Below, one piece after another: positions 5,342 to 6,233 of a DNA stretch of 6,233 nt (position 1 is the stretch's first letter; each line of letters begins with the position of its first letter). The position numbers and the translations under genes are program-made. A model generated the notes under the pieces. It worked only from the letters and a program-made list of their open reading frames with translations. It did not search any database and was not told the origin of the DNA. The stretch is taken from contig JAURYZ010000141.1 of NCBI GenBank assembly GCA_030653635.1, forward strand, positions 1 to 6,233. The letters are read 5' to 3'. This DNA comes from Coriobacteriia bacterium. GTDB lineage: Bacteria; Actinomycetota; Coriobacteriia; Anaerosomatales; JAHIQC01.

Positions 5342-6233
5342 TGCAGGCGCGACATCACCCTTGTGGGGGTCGCCCAGCAGTACCCCACCATCGCGTCCCA
5401 CAATCTTCACGGACACGGTCTGTCCGGCGCCGGGTGCAGGTCCGAAGCCGGGCGTCATCCGCACCTTCGCGTACTGCGCTGAGGTCCCCTCGATTACGCC
5501 TTCGTCGCGTTCTTTCTCCACGAGCACTTCAAGCGACGTGCCGATGAGACCCTCGAGCCACTCGGTGCGCAACTCCTCGGCAAACTGGCGGACTCGCAGG
5601 GCATGCGCGGCTATGACCTCAGGTGAGAGCTGATCTGGCATCTGTGCTGCAGGTGTTCCGGGACGGCGGGAGTATCTGAACACGTGGATCTTTGAGAATG
5701 CGACGCTGGCACAGACGTCCAGTGTCGCGGCTAGGTCGCTCTCGTCCTCTCCTGGAAAGCCAACGAGCACGTCGGTGGTCACCGCAAGGCTAGACAATGC
5801 GGCTTTCGCGGCCGAGATGCGGCCGAGGTACTCCGCCGCCGTGTAGCGACGACCCATGGCAAACAGCACCTTGTCCGAGCCGGATTGAAGCGGGACGTGC
5901 AGATGTGGGCAAAAGCCGGGAAGCGAAGCCATCACGCAAAGAAGCTTTGCCGTGAGGTCCTGCGGCTCGATGCTTGAAAGCCGCAGACGGTCGACACCGG
6001 TCTGGGCGAGCGCCACGAGCAGGTCGGCTAGGTCGGCGCCCGTCTCTAAATCGCGATACCGGCCGACATTGATCCCGGTGATGACGATTTCAGACGTACC
6101 CGCCAAAACCAACGAGCGCGCTTCGTCGAGCAAGGATGCCATCGGTTCGGAGCGAGGCACGCCGCGCGCAGAAGGCACGATGCAGTAGGTGCAATGATTG
6201 TCACAGCCGTCTTCGACTTTCAGCATGGCCCGA
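5339..6233 (-). CDS. mtaB: tRNA t6A37 methylthiotransferase MtaB, 5' end cut by window edge
   Basis: The reading frame is open through the right edge, and 297 complete residues are visible. The ATG at 6226 is internal: Arg-Ala precede it in frame, and RAMLKVEDGCDNHCTYC is the continuous family block around the radical-SAM cluster. Counting from that Met, Cys8, Cys12 and Cys15 (CDNHCTYC) bind the [4Fe-4S] cluster that cleaves S-adenosylmethionine. VPSARGVPRSEP (17-28), ITGINVGRY (49-57), RLSSIEPQDLT (82-92), HLHVPLQSGSDKVLFAMGRRYT (108-129, given for its LQSGSD and GRRYT elements) and TDVLVGFPGED (151-161) are the usual radical-SAM blocks. Residues about 228-287 are the C-terminal TRAM domain that binds RNA. 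The missing part, roughly 130-140 residues, would be the N-terminal UPF0004 domain with the second cluster. MtaB adds a methylthio group to t6A at position 37 of ANN-decoding tRNAs. LQSGSD and HLHVPLQ favour MtaB over RimO; MiaB is less likely but not fully excluded without the N-terminus. Confidence -1.
   Translation of the reverse strand, partial: RAMLKVEDGCDNHCTYCIVPSARGVPRSEPMASLLDEARSLVLAGTSEIVITGINVGRYRDLETGADLADLLVALAQTGVDRLRLSSIEPQDLTAKLLCVMASLPGFCPHLHVPLQSGSDKVLFAMGRRYTAAEYLGRISAAKAALSSLAVTTDVLVGFPGEDESDLAATLDVCASVAFSKIHVFRYSRRPGTPAAQMPDQLSPEVIAAHALRVRQFAEELRTEWLEGLIGTSLEVLVEKERDEGVIEGTSAQYAKVRMTPGFGPAPGAGQTVSVKIVGRDGGVLLGDPHKGDVAPA

Noticed and set aside
6224..6226. ATG at 6226 as the start of the methylthiotransferase
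   Set aside because: The frame continues upstream to the window edge with Arg-Ala, which fits the family block before the radical-SAM cysteines, and a protein starting here would lack the whole N-terminal UPF0004 domain.
1..6233. A novel defence, mobile or CRISPR-type system
   Set aside because: All six genes belong to well-known housekeeping families, intergenic space is minimal, and no transposase, integrase, repeat array or anomalous composition was seen.

Overview
The window is a densely packed stretch of bacterial housekeeping chromosome with six protein genes, all read on the minus strand. In transcription order (right to left) they are: the C-terminal two thirds of a tRNA methylthiotransferase (mtaB, 6233-5339, cut by the right edge); a PhoH-family ATPase (5268-4297); a 7TM-HD c-di-AMP phosphodiesterase (pgpH, 4304-2169); the rRNA maturation endonuclease YbeY (2200-1751); a fusion of a DgkA-type lipid kinase with a PAP2-type lipid phosphatase (1743-1042); and a DUF21/CBS-pair membrane protein of the HlyC/CorC family (1016-1, cut by the left edge). 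No RNA gene, mobile element, CRISPR array or phage gene was seen. I find no new defence or accessory system here.

The organism looks like a moderately GC-rich Gram-positive-type bacterium. The core phoH-ybeY-era neighbourhood is widespread. pgpH plus a DgkA-type kinase around ybeY is the Firmicutes arrangement, whereas phoH-ybeY-corC without pgpH is the usual actinobacterial one. This window combines both, with mtaB upstream. That suggests a deep-branching actinobacterial lineage such as Coriobacteriia, or a related clade. This is inference from gene order, not proof.

The layout is operon-like. mtaB and phoH are separated by 70 bp, which holds a possible extended -10 promoter and a small GC-rich hairpin. 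phoH and pgpH overlap by 8 bp, pgpH and ybeY by 32 bp, ybeY and the kinase-phosphatase gene are 7 bp apart, and the last two genes are 25 bp apart with a strong Shine-Dalgarno (SD) sequence between them. Three of the five visible starts are not ATG (TTG for phoH, GTG for the fusion gene and the CorC-like gene).

Two functional themes run through the cluster. One is RNA maturation and translation quality (MtaB tRNA modification, PhoH, YbeY). The other is the cell envelope and its signalling (c-di-AMP turnover by PgpH, lipid-carrier phosphorylation and dephosphorylation by the fusion protein, and the CorC-like membrane protein).

The points most worth a second look are small: an 8-bp perfect tandem duplication at the 3' end of pgpH that changes its reading frame into ybeY; a perfect hairpin between a distant SD and the pgpH start codon; and the kinase-phosphatase fusion, whose phosphatase motifs are not canonical.
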